From positions 1,674,001-1,738,000 of the forward strand of contig NZ_CP040882.1 of the NCBI RefSeq assembly GCF_006337085.1: 64,000 nucleotides of DNA, in the 5' to 3' direction. Below are positions 52,527 to 61,403 of the stretch, in pieces (the stretch's first letter is position 1; each line of letters begins with the position of its first letter). This DNA comes from Sutterella faecalis (GTDB lineage Bacteria > Pseudomonadota > Gammaproteobacteria > Burkholderiales > Burkholderiaceae_F). The notes under the pieces are model-generated. The model was not told the origin of the DNA, did not search any database, and saw only the letters and a list, made by a program, of their open reading frames with translations. Made by a program: the position numbers and the translations under genes.

Positions 52527-53949
52527 TTCCAAGCTTCTTTCCGCGATTGCCGTTTCCACGGCGCTTGCTTTTGCCTCCGGCCTTGCTTCTGCTGCGAGCA
52601 TCATGGACGGCGCGGCGCCGAGCGGTCCCGTTTATACGGCTCCGGCGGCTGCGCCCGCTCCCGCGGCTGAAGCCGCTCAGTCGGCGGCTCCCCTCGAAGC
52701 GGGCGAACTCGACCGCATCATCGCCGTCGTCAACAACGACGTCATCACCGAGCACGAGCTTGAGCAGCGCGTGCATACGGTGGCGATCAACCTGCGCCGC
52801 CAGAATATTCAATTGCCTCCGATGGAGCTTCTGCGCGCGCAGGTCCTCGAGCGCCTCATTTCCGAACGCGCGATTCTGCAGCGCGCCCGTCAGACGGGCA
52901 TCCGCGTGGACGACCAGATGGTGAACGCCTCGATCGAGCAGATTGCGCGGCAGAATAATCTCTCGGTTGAAGAGCTCCGTCAGCGGCTTCTCGCCGACGG
53001 CGTCACCTTCCCGGCCTTCCGCAATGAAATCCGCGACGAAATCACGACGCAGCGCCTGCGCGAGCGCGAAGTGACGGAGAAGATCGAAATCTCCGAGAGC
53101 GAGATCGATGCGTATCTCTCCGAGCAGGCGGGCTTCAAGGGTGAAGACACGACGGAATACCACGTCGAGCACATCTTCCTCCCGGTCGGAACGCCGGAAG
53201 AAAACGACAGCGTCCGCGCTGCTGCTGAATCGCTTGCTGATCGCGCCCGAAAAGGCGAGGAATTCTCTTCTCTCGCCGCTTCCTTCTCGCGCGCTGACGA
53301 TGCGATGCAGGGGGGCGAGCTCGGCTGGAAGACTCTTTCCGACCTTCCGACGCCCTTTGCTGAAGCCATCCGCAAGAATCCGAACGAGACCTACTACGTC
53401 TTCAATTCCCAGCGCGCCTGGCATGTGCTCAAGGTCTCCGGGAAGCGCGACGGCGTGCAGGCGAAACTGGGCGGCGGCCCGGTCGAGCAGACCCACGCCC
53501 GCCACATCCTGATGTTTGTTTCCGACATTACGCCGGAAGCCGACGTCATCCGGCGCCTCAACGACATCCGCTCGCGCGTGGAATCGGGTGAAGCCGACTT
53601 TGCGACGATGGCGCGCCTCCATTCCGTCGACTCGACCGCGACCCGCGGCGGCGACCTGGGGTGGCTCCAGCCCGGCGACACCGTGCCCGACTTCGAAGCC
53701 GCCATGGCGAAGCTCAAGCCCGGTCAGGTTTCCGAACCCATCCGCACGCCCTACGGCTACCATCTGATTCAGGTGGTTGAGCGCCGCACCGCGAAGGAAG
53801 GCAACCCCGAGCGCGTGCGCGTTGCCGCCCGTCAGGCCATCCGCCAGAAGAAGCTCAACGAAGCCAACTACAACTGGGAGCGCGAGCTTCGTGATGAAGC
53901 GTACGTTGAAATCCGCGATCCGCAGCTGAAGGAAGCGCTTCGCCGCTGA
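52519..53949 (+). CDS. surA: Periplasmic chaperone/peptidyl-prolyl isomerase SurA
   Basis: A 476-residue periplasmic protein: signal peptide 1-23, an Ala/Pro-rich spacer, an N-terminal chaperone domain (about 60-210) with IIAVVNNDVITEHELEQRV, and two parvulin domains (about 215-310 and 330-430), the second with ARHILMF and GGDLGWLQPG. It escorts outer-membrane proteins including LptD. Start MNNSKLL lies within the lptD overlap. Confidence 0.95.
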   Translation: MNNSKLLSAIAVSTALAFASGLASAASIMDGAAPSGPVYTAPAAAPAPAAEAAQSAAPLEAGELDRIIAVVNNDVITEHELEQRVHTVAINLRRQNIQLPPMELLRAQVLERLISERAILQRARQTGIRVDDQMVNASIEQIARQNNLSVEELRQRLLADGVTFPAFRNEIRDEITTQRLREREVTEKIEISESEIDAYLSEQAGFKGEDTTEYHVEHIFLPVGTPEENDSVRAAAESLADRARKGEEFSSLAASFSRADDAMQGGELGWKTLSDLPTPFAEAIRKNPNETYYVFNSQRAWHVLKVSGKRDGVQAKLGGGPVEQTHARHILMFVSDITPEADVIRRLNDIRSRVESGEADFATMARLHSVDSTATRGGDLGWLQPGDTVPDFEAAMAKLKPGQVSEPIRTPYGYHLIQVVERRTAKEGNPERVRVAARQAIRQKKLNEANYNWERELRDEAYVEIRDPQLKEALRR

Positions 53950-54006
53950 TCTTCGGGCGCTTTGAGCTCAATCCGGCCGCTTCTCGAGGGAGAAGCGGCT
54001 CATCTG

Positions 54007-54044
54007 AAAGAGGACGGATAAAAAGCGCCGTCCTCTTTTCTTTT
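54007..54044 (+). terminator. Terminator between surA and pdxA
   Basis: AAAGAGGACGG (54007-54017) pairs with CCGTCCTCTTT (54028-54038), then TTCTTTT. A second hairpin GCCGCTTCTC/GAGAAGCGGC lies just upstream at about 53977-54000. Confidence 0.75.
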
Positions 54045-54066
54045 GACACGTTGAGAGTTTTTCGAA

Positions 54067-55038
54067 ATGCGTACATCCATCAAGCCTCAGGCGATCACCA
54101 CCGGTGAACCGGCGGGCATCGGTCCGGAAGTTTCCGTCAAGGCGGCCTGGAAGTCCCCGAGCCCCGTCATCCTGGTCGGCGACCGCGACATGCTTCTCGC
54201 GGAAGCCCGCCGCCTCGGGCTCCCGGAGCCCCCCGCCCAGGTGTCCTTTCACCATGTGCCGCTCGCAGAAACGCCGGTTCCGGGGAAGCTTTCGCTCAAA
54301 AATGCCGCCTACGTCATTGAAACGCTTGCTGCCGCACACCGCCTTTGTGCTGACGGGACCGCCGGCGCCGTCGTCACGGCTCCGGTTCAAAAGAGCATCC
54401 TCATTGAAGCGGGCTTTCGCTTCACGGGCCACACGGAATTCTTCGCTGAAGCCGCAGGCGTCCCGCGCGTCGTCATGATGCTCGTCTCCTCGCCCCGCAG
54501 GGATGCGCTCAAGGTGGCGCTTGCAACAACGCATCTGCCGCTGCGTTCGGTCCCCGACGCCATCACGCCGGCGCTTCTCGACGAAGTCCTCTCGATCCTC
54601 AAGCGCGAACTCCAGGTTTCCTACGCCATCCCGCATCCGACGATCGCGGTCGCGGGACTCAACCCCCATGCCGGCGAAAACGGCCACATGGGCACGGAGG
54701 AAATTACGGTAATCAGTCCCGCTCTGGAGCGCGCTCGCGACGGTTCTGCGGATATCATTGGGCCCCTTCCCGCCGACACGATCTTCGTTCCCGGCAAAAT
54801 GGAAAAGTGGGATGCCGTCCTCTGCATGTACCATGATCAGGGACTCCCGACGCTCAAGCACGTGGGCTTCGCCGAAGGCGTCAATGTGACCCTCGGCCTC
54901 CCCTACGTGCGCACCTCGGTCGACCACGGCACGGCGCTCGACATTGCCGGCCGCGGCATCGCCGACGCCCGCAGCATGACTGCGGCCCTCGAACTCGCTC
55001 ATACGCTCGCAAAGAACCGTGACTCAAGAATGGCTTGA
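54067..55038 (+). CDS. pdxA: 4-hydroxythreonine-4-phosphate dehydrogenase PdxA
   Basis: A 323-residue metal-dependent NAD enzyme of pyridoxal phosphate synthesis. Marks are TTGEPAGIGPEV, FTGHTEFFAE, VAGLNPHAGENG and MYHDQGLPTLKH with His ligands. The end overlaps the rsmA start by 20 bases. The surA-pdxA-rsmA order is conserved widely in Proteobacteria. Confidence 0.95.
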   Translation: MRTSIKPQAITTGEPAGIGPEVSVKAAWKSPSPVILVGDRDMLLAEARRLGLPEPPAQVSFHHVPLAETPVPGKLSLKNAAYVIETLAAAHRLCADGTAGAVVTAPVQKSILIEAGFRFTGHTEFFAEAAGVPRVVMMLVSSPRRDALKVALATTHLPLRSVPDAITPALLDEVLSILKRELQVSYAIPHPTIAVAGLNPHAGENGHMGTEEITVISPALERARDGSADIIGPLPADTIFVPGKMEKWDAVLCMYHDQGLPTLKHVGFAEGVNVTLGLPYVRTSVDHGTALDIAGRGIADARSMTAALELAHTLAKNRDSRMA

Positions 55039-55825
55039 AGGGCATCGCGCCCGCAAACGCTTCGGACAGAACTTTCTCCACGACCATCACTGGATCGAGC
55101 GCATTGCGCGCGCGATTGATCCCAAACCCGGCGACGAACTGATTGAAATCGGCCCGGGCCAGGCTGCGCTCACGCGCGAGGTGATCGCGCTCGCGGGACG
55201 CCAGACGGCGGTTGAAATCGACCGTGATCTGGCGGCATTCCTGCGCACGCAGTTCCCGGATGGATCGCTGGAATTGATCGAGGCCGACGCCCTCACGCTC
55301 GACTGGTCGACCGTACTCGAAGGCAAGCGCCTGAGGGTCTTCGGGAATCTTCCCTACAACATCTCCTCGCCCCTCCTTTTTGCGCTCCTCCCTGCCGCGC
55401 ACCGCATCATTGATCAGCACTTCATGCTGCAGAAGGAAGTGGTCGACCGCATGATTGCCGCTCCAGGCTCCAAAACCTACGGACGGCTTTCAGTCATGCT
55501 CCAGTACCGCTACGTCATGCATAAGCTCTTCGACGTGCCGCCCGGAGCCTTCACGCCCGCGCCCAAAGTGACCTCCTCGATCGTGCGCATGGTGCCGAAG
55601 CCCGAGGGAAAGCTTCTTCCCGTCGACTGGAATGTCTTCAGCGCGCTCGTCGCAGCTGCCTTTCAGCAGCGCCGCAAGACCATGCGGAATGCGATTTCGG
55701 ACTTTCTTGACGAAGAAGGCTTCTCTGAAGCAGGCGTCCCGTCGACGGCTCGTGCGGAAACTCTTGATGTCGAAGCCTTTGTAAGGCTTGCCAACGCCGC
55801 CGCCCGCCGCCGTCAGGGCGCATGA
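55019..55825 (+). CDS. rsmA: 16S rRNA dimethyladenosine transferase RsmA (KsgA)
   Basis: A 268-residue enzyme dimethylating two adenines near the 3' end of 16S rRNA. SAM motif IEIGPGQAALT near residue 42, catalytic FGNLPYNISSPLLF near 110 and C-terminal FQQRRKTMRNAI are present. It uses a GTG start inside pdxA, giving translational coupling. It is convergent with the YgjP-like gene, 10 bases away, with no terminator between. Confidence 0.95.
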   Translation: MTQEWLEGHRARKRFGQNFLHDHHWIERIARAIDPKPGDELIEIGPGQAALTREVIALAGRQTAVEIDRDLAAFLRTQFPDGSLELIEADALTLDWSTVLEGKRLRVFGNLPYNISSPLLFALLPAAHRIIDQHFMLQKEVVDRMIAAPGSKTYGRLSVMLQYRYVMHKLFDVPPGAFTPAPKVTSSIVRMVPKPEGKLLPVDWNVFSALVAAAFQQRRKTMRNAISDFLDEEGFSEAGVPSTARAETLDVEAFVRLANAAARRRQGA

Positions 55826-55835
55826 TGCTCTTGCT

Positions 55836-57281
55836 TTAAAGCTCATCGAGCTTTTCATTCGCCTTTCTGGCTCTGATCCGCTCGTGGCGCTCCTGCCAGT
55901 CGGGGAGGATCTCCCCGACCTCGCGCCAGAAAGCCGGCGAATGATTGAATTCCATCAGGTGCGCGAGCTCATGGGCCGCCACGTATTCGATCTCTTCGTC
56001 AGAAAGCGCGATCAGGCGCCAGGAGAGCCGGATATTGTCCTTGTTCGAACAGACGCCCCAGCGCGAGCGGGCGTCGGAAAGCCTCCAGCCTTTCGGAAGC
56101 CGCTTGGCCCTCGGGATCACGCGCATCCAGCAATCGTTGATGATGCGCCAGGCGGCCTCCCTGAGAAGCGCAGCCAGGGAAATCTTCACCGCCTCTGCGG
56201 AACTTCCCGGAGGGAGCGTCAGCCAGAGCTCATATCCATCAGGGACGGGCACCACCAGGCTGCTCCTCGCCCCGAGCCGCAGAACGGCCTTTTTCCCCCG
56301 GTACGGAATTAACGCGCCATCCCTGAATTCAAGCGGAGCCATGTTGGCGTGCGGCAGATTGGCCATCAGCCAGTCGGCGTGGTCTCGGAGGAATCTTTCC
56401 GCTGCGGCCCGGCTCGTATTCCAGGCGGGCGTACGCACCTCCACGCCTCTTCCCGGAACGATGAAGACGCTCATGCGGCGGCGTCCCGGATGGGGCTTGA
56501 TGACATACGGTATCCGGCGGCCCAGAATTTCGATGACATGCTCTCCCGGAAGGCGGCCGAGCCAGTCGTCGGCGTCATCCGCCTCCGAACTGCCATTCGC
56601 ATCTACTTCCGGAGCGGCCGCCTGAGTCTCCTCTTGAGAAATGTCCTCAGAGTGCTCACGCGGCTCTTTTCCGACGCCGGCCCCGGGGCGTCCATTGGAA
56701 CCCAATGACGCATCCGCCACGAGGAGCGCTTTCTGCATCCACGGGAGATATGCATCCGCCTCCTTGAGGGCATCGGCCCAGAGCGGCAATTTCAGCGTGA
56801 AGGAGCGCTTTTCCGGATTGAACTCAATGTGCGACATGCTCTTCAGCCTGGCGCTGCGGAGAATATCAATGCGCACGCAGAAGCCCGGAACATGCGCTAT
56901 CAGATACGAATCATCCGCGCCTTTTTCTATCCATGCGTCCGAATGGCGATTGGCCGGGGCCGGAGGCGGCGGATCCTGCGGCACCGCCTCAGCTTTATCC
57001 CTTTGAGCCCAGTAAGCCGCTCTTTCATCCTCCGGCAGGCAATACGGCTTCTTCAGCAGCACCGTTAAGAACCAGGCGCTCCAGTGCTGGGCGATCGCGA
57101 AGGCATCCTCTGCCTCAGGAATGGTGAGGTTGAAGGAAGAAGATCTTGCCTCCGCCTGGAGCAGAAAGTTCTTTTTGCGTCTTTTGCTGCGAATGACATT
57201 GATCCGATACTTCCTGCCTGCAAATTCAACCGTCAGGTGCGAGTCGTCCGTTCCCCTGACAATCCTGGGCACTATGTTCAC
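55836..57281 (-). CDS. YgjP-like M48-type metallopeptidase with triplicated N-terminal domain
   Basis: A 481-residue protein; the last 230 residues are a YgjP/DUF45 zinc hydrolase with RWGVCSNK near 407, the zinc motif HELAH (437-441) and third His region FNHSPAFW. Ordinary YgjP proteins are about 240 residues. The N-terminal beta domain that precedes catalysis in YgjP (G-R-x-I-P-Y, basic strand, P, helix, W) appears three times: about residues 15-76, 126-187 and 248-309, joined by Pro-rich or acidic linkers. Only the third copy is directly attached to the catalytic part. No signal peptide or membrane helix. Substrate unknown. Confidence 0.85.
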   Translation of the reverse strand: MNIVPRIVRGTDDSHLTVEFAGRKYRINVIRSKRRKKNFLLQAEARSSSFNLTIPEAEDAFAIAQHWSAWFLTVLLKKPYCLPEDERAAYWAQRDKAEAVPQDPPPPAPANRHSDAWIEKGADDSYLIAHVPGFCVRIDILRSARLKSMSHIEFNPEKRSFTLKLPLWADALKEADAYLPWMQKALLVADASLGSNGRPGAGVGKEPREHSEDISQEETQAAAPEVDANGSSEADDADDWLGRLPGEHVIEILGRRIPYVIKPHPGRRRMSVFIVPGRGVEVRTPAWNTSRAAAERFLRDHADWLMANLPHANMAPLEFRDGALIPYRGKKAVLRLGARSSLVVPVPDGYELWLTLPPGSSAEAVKISLAALLREAAWRIINDCWMRVIPRAKRLPKGWRLSDARSRWGVCSNKDNIRLSWRLIALSDEEIEYVAAHELAHLMEFNHSPAFWREVGEILPDWQERHERIRARKANEKLDEL

Positions 57282-57336
57282 AGTATTCCTTTGAGCTTCT
57301 TTCTAAAAATCTATTCCAGGTGCGTTGCCTCGCAGC

Positions 57337-58050
57337 TCAAAGCACGTGCGCTTCGATCCAGGCCTCAACTTCAGCCGTGACATCATGGGGATCACGCCCT
57401 TTCGTTTCGATGAGCGGCCCCACGACCACCTGAATGGTGCCCGGAATCTTCGCCACGCTGTTCTTGGGCCAGTAGCGGCCCGCATTGTGCGCGACCGGAA
57501 GAATCGGGAGCCCCATGGCGCAGGCAAACCGCGCGCCGCCGGTCTTCCAGCGGACATGTTCTCCCGGAGGAACGCGCGTGCCCTCAGGGAAAAGCGTCAC
57601 CCACCAGCCGCGCTTTTCAAATTCAGGCCCGCGGCGCATGAACTGCTCAAAAGCCTGCCGGCCCTTGCTGCGATCGATCGCCATCATGTTCATGGAGGCG
57701 AGCGCCCAGCCGAGGAACGGCAGCCAGTGGAGCGACTTCTTGTAGATGAAGCAGGGCGGGTGCTTCAGATAGGCGCCGAGCCAGAAGGGATCCCATGCCG
57801 ACTGGTGCTTCGCGAGCACCACAACGGGCGTGTCCGGCATGTTTTCAACGCCCTCGGCCTTCACGTCAACCCCGCAGGTCGCCTTGAGCAGCCAGAGCGC
57901 AAGCTTTGCCCACGGGCGGCAGATCGCCTCATAGCGGCGCTCGTAGGTCATGAAGGGCCAGGTCACGAGCAGGCCAATAGTGAGTCCAATGATGGAAACG
58001 GCAAGAAGCAGGTAAAAGATCCACCCGCGCAGCGTATGGACAAAGGACAT
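57337..58050 (-). CDS. plsC: 1-acyl-glycerol-3-phosphate acyltransferase PlsC
   Basis: A 237-residue membrane-associated acyltransferase with an N-terminal helix (about 8-32), the catalytic HX4D motif KHQSAWDPFW and the substrate motif LFPEGTRVPPGE. It makes phosphatidic acid. The ATG at 58050 has GGAGG at better spacing than the ATG at 58059. It follows glyS on the same strand after a terminator. Confidence 0.92.
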   Translation of the reverse strand: MSFVHTLRGWIFYLLLAVSIIGLTIGLLVTWPFMTYERRYEAICRPWAKLALWLLKATCGVDVKAEGVENMPDTPVVVLAKHQSAWDPFWLGAYLKHPPCFIYKKSLHWLPFLGWALASMNMMAIDRSKGRQAFEQFMRRGPEFEKRGWWVTLFPEGTRVPPGEHVRWKTGGARFACAMGLPILPVAHNAGRYWPKNSVAKIPGTIQVVVGPLIETKGRDPHDVTAEVEAWIEAHVL

Positions 58051-58082
58051 AAGGCTCATCCTCCAGAAATTCGCACCCAAAC

Positions 58083-58137
58083 GAAAGGCCCGCGCTGCAA
58101 TGCTGTCGCATCAGAGGCAGCATGCCGCAACGGGCCT
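58083..58137 (-). terminator. Terminator after glyS
   Basis: AGGCCCG/CGGGCCT outer stem with an inner ATGCTG/CAGCAT stem, followed on the minus strand by TTCGTTT. Confidence 0.7.
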
Positions 58138-58171
58138 ATTGTCGCTTTATGCCGTTAAGACCTAAAGCAGA

Positions 58172-60262
58172 TTACTTCGCGAGACGGGCAATTTCCGCCA
58201 CGCGGTTCATGACGAGGTAGAGACGCTTCAGAAGCGCCAGACGGTTGGCGCGCAGCGCCGGATCCTCGGCATTCACCATCACGCTCTCGAAGAACGCGTC
58301 GACCGGGGCGCGAAGCTTCGCGATCAGAACGAGCATCTCCTCGAAGCGCCCTTCGGCATAAAGCACGTCGGCTTCGGGTTCAATCGCGGAAAGCTCCTCG
58401 AAGAGGCGCTTCTCGGCATCTTCCTTCAGATTCGAAATGTCGATCACATCCTCAACATGGCCTTCGACCTTCTTGAGAATGTTGCCGATGCGCTTGTTGG
58501 CGGCGGAAAGCGCCTCGGATTCGGGAAGCGCCATAAAGGCCTGAACAGCGGCCAGACGCTTCGGAATGTCGGCGAGCTTCGCAAGATTGAGCGCCAGAAT
58601 GGCGTCGGCTTCCTGAGCCGTGGCGCCGCGGTCGCGCAGCATCACGCGCAGACGATCGGAGAAGAATTCGGCGAGGGCCGGACGATTGTCCGTCACGCCC
58701 GGAACTTCCCTTTCAGCAGCCCAGGCGGCGTCGATCATCTCGGGGAGGCTCACGTGGAGCTCCTTCTCGATCAGCATGCGAAGAACGCCGAGCGCATGGC
58801 GGCGAAGCGCGAAGGGATCCTTTTCGCCCGTCGGGAGCTGGCCGATGCCGAAGAGACCCACCAGGGTTTCGAGCTTGTCGGCAAGCGCCACAGCGAGGCT
58901 CACAGGCGTCGAGGGGAGCGCATCGCCCGCATAGCGCGGCTGATAGTGTTCGCGAATCGCGAGCGCCACGTCATCGGGTTCCTTGTCGTGGTGCGCATAG
59001 TATTCGCCCATGATGCCCTGGAGTTCAGGGAATTCGCCCACCATCAGGGTGCGCAGATCCGCCTTCGCAAGGGTGGCCGCCCGTTCCGCCTCAGCGCGGT
59101 TTGCGCCGATCAGATCTGCGATGGCGCCGGCAATGGCGCGTACGCGGAGCATGCGCTCGTACTGGCTGCCGAGCTTGTTGTGGTAGACCACGTGGCGCAG
59201 GCCCTCAACGCGGCTTTCGAGCGTCGTGAGGCGGTCCTGGTCATAGAAGAACTTCGCATCAGCCAGACGCGCGCGGACAACGCGGGCGTTGCCTTCGGAA
59301 ATGGCCTTGCCGCCATCCTTCGCGACAAGCTGCGACACGAGGAGGAAGCGGTTCATGAGCTTGCCGGCAGCATCGCGCAGAGCGAAATACTTCTGATTGA
59401 GCTGCATCGTGAGGATGAGGCATTCTTCCGGAACCTGGAGGAATTCCTTTTCGAACTGGCTCTCATAGATGACCGGCCATTCCGTGAGCGCGGAGACTTC
59501 CTCGAGGAGGTCGTCGGGCATGATGGGCGTGGCATTCAGCGCTTCGGCGCGAGCCTTGAGCTCCGTCTCGATGCGCGCGCGCCGGGCGTCGTAGCAGGGC
59601 TCGACAAAGGCCGCGCGCATGGCGGCTTCGTAGCTGTCGGCATCCGCAATCTCAATGGGGTCGTGTGTATGGAAGCGGTGGCCGCGCGTCGTGCGGCCGG
59701 CCTTGAGGCCGAAGAGCTCGACGGGGACGACGTCGGCGCCGAAGAGCGCCGTGAGATAGCGGACCGGACGCACGAAGGAGACCGTCGTTTCGCCGTCGGC
59801 GAGCTGATAGGTCATGACCTTCGGAATCGGGAGGTGCTTCACCGCATAGTCGAGCGCCTTCTGAAGGGCGGGCGCGAGTTCGGAACCCGGGCGGACGCCT
59901 TCGTAAACGAGCTGCTCATTCTTGCCGTCATTGACGCGCTCGAGCTTTTCGACCGGGCAGTCAATGCCGAGCGCCGCCATCTTCTTCTTAAGGGCGGGCG
60001 TGGCCGAGCCGTCAGCGGCAATGCCGACCTTGACCGGCACGAGCTTCTGGCGGAAGGTTTCATCCGGGCTCACCGCGCGGACGTTCGTGATGTGGACGGC
60101 GAGGCGGCGCGGCGCGCCGTAGGCCTTGGTCTTGCTTCCCTCTCCGAGGAAATGGGCCTCGTCAAGGCTCTTCTGAACGCCTTCGGCAAAGGCTTCCGAG
60201 AGCTTCCTCAGCGCCTTCGGCGGGAGCTCTTCGGTCTGCAGTTCAACGAGAAGATTCGTCAT
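58172..60262 (-). CDS. glyS: Glycyl-tRNA synthetase beta subunit
   Basis: A 696-residue subunit of the heterotetrameric glycyl-tRNA synthetase. Typical beginning NLLVELQTEELPPKAL, then GAPRRLAVHI, ALTEWPVIYESQFEKEFL and the HD-like YYAHHDKEPDDVA; the C-terminal part binds the anticodon. It lies 26 bases behind glyQ and needs it for activity. Confidence 0.96.
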   Translation of the reverse strand: MTNLLVELQTEELPPKALRKLSEAFAEGVQKSLDEAHFLGEGSKTKAYGAPRRLAVHITNVRAVSPDETFRQKLVPVKVGIAADGSATPALKKKMAALGIDCPVEKLERVNDGKNEQLVYEGVRPGSELAPALQKALDYAVKHLPIPKVMTYQLADGETTVSFVRPVRYLTALFGADVVPVELFGLKAGRTTRGHRFHTHDPIEIADADSYEAAMRAAFVEPCYDARRARIETELKARAEALNATPIMPDDLLEEVSALTEWPVIYESQFEKEFLQVPEECLILTMQLNQKYFALRDAAGKLMNRFLLVSQLVAKDGGKAISEGNARVVRARLADAKFFYDQDRLTTLESRVEGLRHVVYHNKLGSQYERMLRVRAIAGAIADLIGANRAEAERAATLAKADLRTLMVGEFPELQGIMGEYYAHHDKEPDDVALAIREHYQPRYAGDALPSTPVSLAVALADKLETLVGLFGIGQLPTGEKDPFALRRHALGVLRMLIEKELHVSLPEMIDAAWAAEREVPGVTDNRPALAEFFSDRLRVMLRDRGATAQEADAILALNLAKLADIPKRLAAVQAFMALPESEALSAANKRIGNILKKVEGHVEDVIDISNLKEDAEKRLFEELSAIEPEADVLYAEGRFEEMLVLIAKLRAPVDAFFESVMVNAEDPALRANRLALLKRLYLVMNRVAEIARLAK

Positions 60263-60288
60263 TTTCTGTTTGCTCTCCATCAACCGTA

Positions 60289-61200
60289 TCAGCGGGCTTC
60301 GTGCTTTTTGAGCATCGGGAAGCCGAGGCGCTCGCGCGAGTCGTAGTAGCTCTGCGCGACATTTCTCGAAATGGCGCGGATGCGGGCGATGTAGTGGGCG
60401 CGCTCGGTCACGGAAATAGCGCCGTGCGCGTCAAGAAGATTGAATGTGTGGCCGGCCTTCAGAACCATCTCGTAGGCAGGAAGCGCGAGATTGAGGTCCA
60501 TGAGACGCTTGGCTTCGCCTTCGAAATAGTCGAACTGCTTGAGGAGCTTGTCGCAGTCGCTCGCTTCAAAGTTGTACTTCGACTGCTCGACTTCGTTCTG
60601 ATGGAAGACGTCGCCGTAGGTGAGAACGCGCTCGGAGCCGTCCGGATCCTTCCAGGTCGTGAAGACCAGATCGAAGACGTTGTCGCAGTTCTGCAGATAC
60701 ATCGTAAGGCGTTCGAGACCATAGGTGATCTCGCCCGTGATGGGCTTGCATTCAAGGCCGCCCACCTGCTGGAAGTACGTGAACTGCGTCACTTCCATGC
60801 CGTTCATCCAGACTTCCCAGCCGAGACCCCAGGCGCCGAGCGTCGGGTTCTCCCAGTTGTCCTCAACGAAGCGGATGTCGTTCACTTCCGTATCAACGCC
60901 GAGCGCACGGAGCGAGCCGAGGTAAAGGTCGACGATGTTCGTGGGAGCGGGCTTCAGCACAACCTGATACTGGTGATGCTGATGCAGGCGGTTGGGGTTT
61001 TCGCCGTAGCGGCCGTCCTTCGGACGGCGCGAGGGCTGAACGTAGGCGGCACGCCAGGGTTCAGGCCCCAGGGCGCGCAGGAACGTGGCGGTATGAGAGG
61101 TGCCGGCGCCGACTTCCATGTCGATCGGCTGCAGAAGCGCGCAGCCCTGCCGATTCCAGTATTCCTGCAGGCGCAGGATCACTTCCTGAAAAGTAATCAT
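60289..61200 (-). CDS. glyQ: Glycyl-tRNA synthetase alpha subunit
   Basis: A 303-residue catalytic class II subunit: TFQEVILRLQEYWNRQGCAL, QPSRRPKDGRYGENPNRL (motif 2 region) and GEITYGLERLTMYLQ (motif 3). The start MITFQE is set by family alignment; the frame stays open for 49 codons upstream without resemblance. Confidence 0.97.
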   Translation of the reverse strand: MITFQEVILRLQEYWNRQGCALLQPIDMEVGAGTSHTATFLRALGPEPWRAAYVQPSRRPKDGRYGENPNRLHQHHQYQVVLKPAPTNIVDLYLGSLRALGVDTEVNDIRFVEDNWENPTLGAWGLGWEVWMNGMEVTQFTYFQQVGGLECKPITGEITYGLERLTMYLQNCDNVFDLVFTTWKDPDGSERVLTYGDVFHQNEVEQSKYNFEASDCDKLLKQFDYFEGEAKRLMDLNLALPAYEMVLKAGHTFNLLDAHGAISVTERAHYIARIRAISRNVAQSYYDSRERLGFPMLKKHEAR

Positions 61201-61403
61201 TGTCGTGTCCGCGCCGCCCGGCGGGGGAGGCGCAAAAAATAAGAAAGAAATGCCGCAGGAGGCGGCACTCGAGGCAAAGCAATAATTATATTCGCCTCGA
61301 TCAGGCGTCTGCCGCGCCTGAAGGCCGGCATCGTGCGGACTCTGCACGCTCTGTGCCCTGCTTCATCGCGAATGAATGCGCCCGAACCCAGGCGGTCCCG
61401 ACG

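Noticed and set aside
58457..60346. Long open frame antisense to glyS (about 630 codons)
   Set aside because: Shadow of glyS; composition is that of a reversed coding strand.
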